From Chitinophagaceae bacterium (GTDB taxonomy: Bacteria; Bacteroidota; Bacteroidia; Chitinophagales; Chitinophagaceae), in NCBI GenBank assembly GCA_003526435.1, contig DPWF01000343.1, forward strand, positions 1-8,174: 8,174 nucleotides of DNA. Direction: 5' to 3'. The position numbers were made by a program, and so were the translations under genes. Of this stretch, positions 7,298-8,174 are shown one piece after another. The number at the start of each line of letters is the position of its first letter. Position 1 is the first letter of the stretch. The notes beneath the pieces are model-generated. The model was given only the letters and a program-made list of their open reading frames with translations. It was not told the DNA's origin and searched no databases.

Positions 7298-7314
7298 ATA
7301 TTTCATTCATTAAA

Positions 7315-8121
7315 TCAGGCGTAATAACCTGTATTCAAATTAGTATTCGCTTTTTCAGCGGCTTCAATAATACTGTAGTCCGACAGTATCAATGCCTGTC
7401 CGCGTTTGATACATACATCATGTTCAAAATGACAGGACACTTTTCCATCCTGGGTACGGATGGTCCATCCATCATCTTCGGTGTACACATCTTTTGTTCC
7501 TAAATTAATCATAGGTTCAATAGCAAGTACCAGGTTTTCTTTCATCTTTGGTCCATTACCTCTCTTGCCATAATTAGGTACCTGTGGATCTTCGTGCAGG
7601 CTTCGACCTAAACCATGACCTACCAGTTCTCTTACCACACCATAACCATACTTTTTTTCAGCATGTTCCTGTATGGCAAATGAAATATCCCCTACCCTGT
7701 TATTGACGGTTGCTTTTTCAATGCCTTTGTAAAGTGATTCCTTGGTTACTTTTACCAACTGCATAATTTCTGGTGCCACTTCTCCCAAAATAAAAGTGTA
7801 GGCATGATCTCCATGCCATCCATTGAGAATGACTCCCATATCAATTGTTACAATATCACCATCCTGTAATGGAACATCATTGGGAAACCCATGTACTACC
7901 ACATCATTTACAGATGCGCAAACAGCAAAGGGGTAACCCCGGTAGTTATAAAAAGAGGGTACTGCTTTGTGATCTTTTACAAAATCACCACAAAGTGTAT
8001 CAATCTGCATGGTAGTCATACCAGGTTTCAACACTTTGGCCACTTCTGTCAATGTTTTACTGACAAGTACAGCGGCTTCTTTCATCATTGCAACTTCTGC
8101 TTCTGTTTTATAAATGATCAT
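7315..8121 (-). CDS. map: Type I methionine aminopeptidase
   Basis: This cytosolic metalloenzyme removes the starting methionine from new proteins. With the start at 8121 it has 268 residues, close to the 264 of the E. coli enzyme. An in-frame ATG at 8139 would add MSRRIN; I prefer the inner start because Bacteroidota homologues begin with MI-x-x-KT, but the outer start is possible. All five metal ligands are visible (268-residue numbering): Asp94 in TIDMG, Asp105 in HGDHAYTF, His169 in VGHGLG, Glu202 in AIEPM and Glu233 in CHFEHDV. The substrate-site histidines His77 (VVHGFP) and His176 (SLHEDP) are also present. There is no N-terminal zinc-finger extension, so this is the simple bacterial type Ia form. 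In many Bacteroidota map sits between secY and infA; here it is followed by a terminator and a flavoprotein gene, so it is outside that ribosomal cluster and may be a second copy. The bases upstream contain an eight-T run on the coding strand. Confidence 0.96.
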   Translation of the reverse strand: MIIYKTEAEVAMMKEAAVLVSKTLTEVAKVLKPGMTTMQIDTLCGDFVKDHKAVPSFYNYRGYPFAVCASVNDVVVHGFPNDVPLQDGDIVTIDMGVILNGWHGDHAYTFILGEVAPEIMQLVKVTKESLYKGIEKATVNNRVGDISFAIQEHAEKKYGYGVVRELVGHGLGRSLHEDPQVPNYGKRGNGPKMKENLVLAIEPMINLGTKDVYTEDDGWTIRTQDGKVSCHFEHDVCIKRGQALILSDYSIIEAAEKANTNLNTGYYA

Positions 8122-8163
8122 ATTAATTCGTCTCGACATGGTAAAAAAAACAAACCTGTCATC

Positions 8164-8174
8164 CGCTTAAAGCG
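8164..8174. repeat. Short palindrome at the right edge, upstream of map
   Basis: CGCTT and AAGCG flank a single A and form an 11-base palindrome that ends exactly at the window edge. It may be part of a longer hairpin cut off here, such as the terminator of the gene before map, or an operator. It lies 42 bases upstream of the preferred map start. Too little is visible to decide. Confidence 0.3.

Noticed and set aside
1..8174. tRNA, rRNA or riboswitch genes
   Set aside because: No cloverleaf-like pattern, rRNA core sequence or recognisable riboswitch motif was seen in the spacers, which are all under 200 bases.

Overview
The window looks like chromosomal DNA from a Bacteroidota bacterium, most likely Chitinophagia/Chitinophagaceae-like. 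This rests on the secreted DUF5117/DUF4953-type metzincin, a secreted M61 peptidase, weak or absent Shine-Dalgarno sequences, AT-rich spacers and the general protein style. The genus cannot be told from this sequence alone.

Layout, left to right. Positions 1-698 (+) hold the C-terminal 231 residues of a DUF1016/YhcG-type PDDEXK nuclease, whose start lies outside the window. It converges on a run of five genes that all read leftward. In transcription order (right to left) these are: a type I methionine aminopeptidase (map, 7315-8121), a terminator-like hairpin (7273-7297), a TIGR00275/BaiN-like FAD oxidoreductase (6028-7260), a secreted M61-family peptidase with a PDZ domain (4119-5948), a large secreted zinc metalloprotease of the metzincin type (1347-3929), a very long perfect inverted repeat (1261-1335), and a small protein made of two CBS domains (764-1192). 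No gene-free stretch exceeds 300 bases. The largest is the 189-base spacer between the two secreted peptidases.

How the genes relate. The spacers are 54-189 bases and several carry hairpins, so the five leftward genes are probably separate short transcription units and not one tight operon. Two neighbouring genes encode exported zinc peptidases and a third encodes the cytosolic N-terminal methionine peptidase, but no shared pathway follows from that. The CBS protein and the flavoprotein look like housekeeping or regulatory proteins. The nuclease at the left edge belongs to a family often found near restriction-modification and other defence genes, so the accessory region, if there is one, lies to the left of this window.

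I do not see a clearly new biological system here. The most unusual element is the 32-bp perfect inverted repeat at 1261-1335, with 8-bp periodic repeats in its outer part. It looks like a dispersed palindromic element lodged between the metalloprotease and CBS genes.
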